DNA of 7,195 bases from Porphyrobacter sp. (lineage in GTDB: Bacteria > Pseudomonadota > Alphaproteobacteria > Sphingomonadales > Sphingomonadaceae): contig JAKFWB010000488.1 of NCBI GenBank assembly GCA_021732945.1, positions 1 to 7,195 of the forward strand, written 5' to 3'. This document shows, one piece after another, positions 6,370 to 7,195 of this stretch. The notes under the pieces were generated by a model. It made no database searches, was not told where the DNA came from, and was given only the letters and a program-made list of their open reading frames with translations. Position 1 is the first letter of the stretch. Each line of letters starts with the position of its first letter. The position numbers and the translations under genes are program-made.

Positions 6370-7195
6370 GACAGGCTCCGACAAAAAGGCGGCCAACGCG
6401 ATGTGGGGCGGGCGCTTCGCCGCTGGCCCTAGCGCGATCATGCGCGAAATCAACGCCTCGATCCCGTTCGACAAGGCGCTGTGGCAGCAGGACATCGCGG
6501 CGAGCAAGGCGCATGTGGCGATGCTGGGCGCGGCTGGCATCATTGCGGCTGACGATGCCGCCACGATCAGCGCGGGGCTGGATGCAGTCGCCGCCGAATA
6601 TGCCGAGCACGGCGTGCCCGAAGATTGGGACCGCGAAGACATCCACATGACCACCGAAGCGCGGCTGGCCGAACTGATCGGCCCGGTCGCCGGGCGGCTC
6701 CACACCGCGCGTAGCCGCAATGATCAGGTGGCGACCGATTTCCGCCTGTGGGTGCGCGATGCCTTTGCCGAGCTGGACGCTGGCCTTGCGGCGCTGCAAC
6801 GGGCGCTCGTGACCCGCGCGGGTGAGCATACGGGCAGCATCATGCCCGGCTTCACGCACTTGCAAACCGCACAGCCCGTGACCCTCGGCCATCACCTGCT
6901 GGCCTATTACGAGATGTTCCGGCGCGATCGCGCGCGGATTGCCGATGCGCGCACGCGGATGAACGAATGTCCGCTCGGCAGCGCCGCACTGGCAGGCACT
7001 GGCTTTCCGATTGACCGCGATGCCACCGCCGCCGCGCTCGGCTTCGACCGGCCGACTGCCAATTCGCTCGACGCCGTGTCTGATCGCGATTTCGCGCTCG
7101 ATTTACTGTGGTGCTGCTCCAGCACCGCGCTGCATTTGTCGCGGCTGGCCGAAGAGCTGATCTTGTGGGCCAGCCAGCCGTTCGGCTTCATCCGC
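6368..7195 (+). CDS. argH: Argininosuccinate lyase, N-terminal 276 residues (runs off the window)
   Basis: This is the last enzyme of arginine synthesis, splitting argininosuccinate into arginine and fumarate; it works as a cytoplasmic homotetramer of the fumarase/aspartase superfamily. The typical opening MWGGRF is at residues 12-17, followed by [13 protein letters not shown] (112-124) and [18 protein letters not shown] (159-176), where His164 matches a catalytic-site histidine. [19 protein letters not shown] (199-217) follows. The mobile loop GSSxMPQKxNP, which carries the catalytic serine, lies just beyond the right edge. I placed the start at 6368, giving a short polar leader before MWGGRF as in many alphaproteobacterial homologues. 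The ATG at 6401 is the alternative; neither has a strong ribosome-binding site. No stop or frameshift is seen in the 276 codons. The gene is divergent to the TlpA-like gene and shares its start site. Confidence 0.95.
   Translation, partial: MTGSDKKAANAMWGGRFAAGPSAIMREINASIPFDKALWQQDIAASKAHVAMLGAAGIIAADDAATISAGLDAVAAEYAEHGVPEDWDREDIHMTTEARLAELIGPVAGRLHTARSRNDQVATDFRLWVRDAFAELDAGLAALQRALVTRAGEHTGSIMPGFTHLQTAQPVTLGHHLLAYYEMFRRDRARIADARTRMNECPLGSAALAGTGFPIDRDATAAALGFDRPTANSLDAVSDRDFALDLLWCCSSTALHLSRLAEELILWASQPFGFIR
6376..6379 (-). promoter_or_regulatory. Ribosome-binding site of the TlpA-like gene, inside argH
   Basis: On the minus strand GGAG lies six to seven bases before the ATG at 6369. It supports that start over longer versions of the frame. 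These bases are also codons 3-4 of argH on the other strand. Confidence 0.6.

Overview
The window is GC-rich DNA with dense coding on both strands. It looks like an ordinary chromosomal segment of an alphaproteobacterium, most likely from the Sphingomonadales (Erythrobacter/Sphingomonas-like). This rests on base composition, on the style of the encoded proteins, on a tRNA-Val(UAC) without an encoded CCA end, and on a TlpA-like lipoprotein gene lying divergent to argH. The taxonomic call is inference; no 16S or other marker gene is present.

Left part (1-1410): the 3' end of a truA-like tRNA pseudouridine synthase gene, with an in-frame TAG close to the window edge, is followed after one base by an MDR-family (quinone oxidoreductase-like) dehydrogenase gene. 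That gene converges on a minus-strand gene for a multi-pass membrane protein of the PAP2/AUR1 type. A perfect 11-bp inverted repeat sits at the junction and takes in the stop codon of the PAP2 gene.

Middle (1408-3760): the PAP2 gene and, upstream of it on the same strand, a cytoplasmic L-asparaginase gene. GC content drops clearly at the 5' end of the PAP2 gene and just upstream, where a candidate promoter supports a start at 2448 rather than further upstream. A tRNA-Val gene lies divergent to the asparaginase gene.

Right part (3798-7195): a short-chain dehydrogenase of a divergent subgroup, in which the usual catalytic Tyr and Lys appear as Ser and Arg, is followed 47 bp later by a UbiH-like FAD monooxygenase; the two probably form an operon. 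The monooxygenase gene overlaps tail to tail by 61 bp with a minus-strand TlpA-like thioredoxin lipoprotein gene. The start codon of that gene shares a single CATG with the start codon of argH, which runs off the right edge.

I see no phage, insertion sequence, CRISPR array, toxin-antitoxin pair or defence genes, and no obvious new multi-gene system. The more interesting points are the shared CATG start, the 61-bp convergent overlap, the non-canonical SDR next to a monooxygenase, the truA stop codon, and the possible sphingolipid role of the PAP2 protein.
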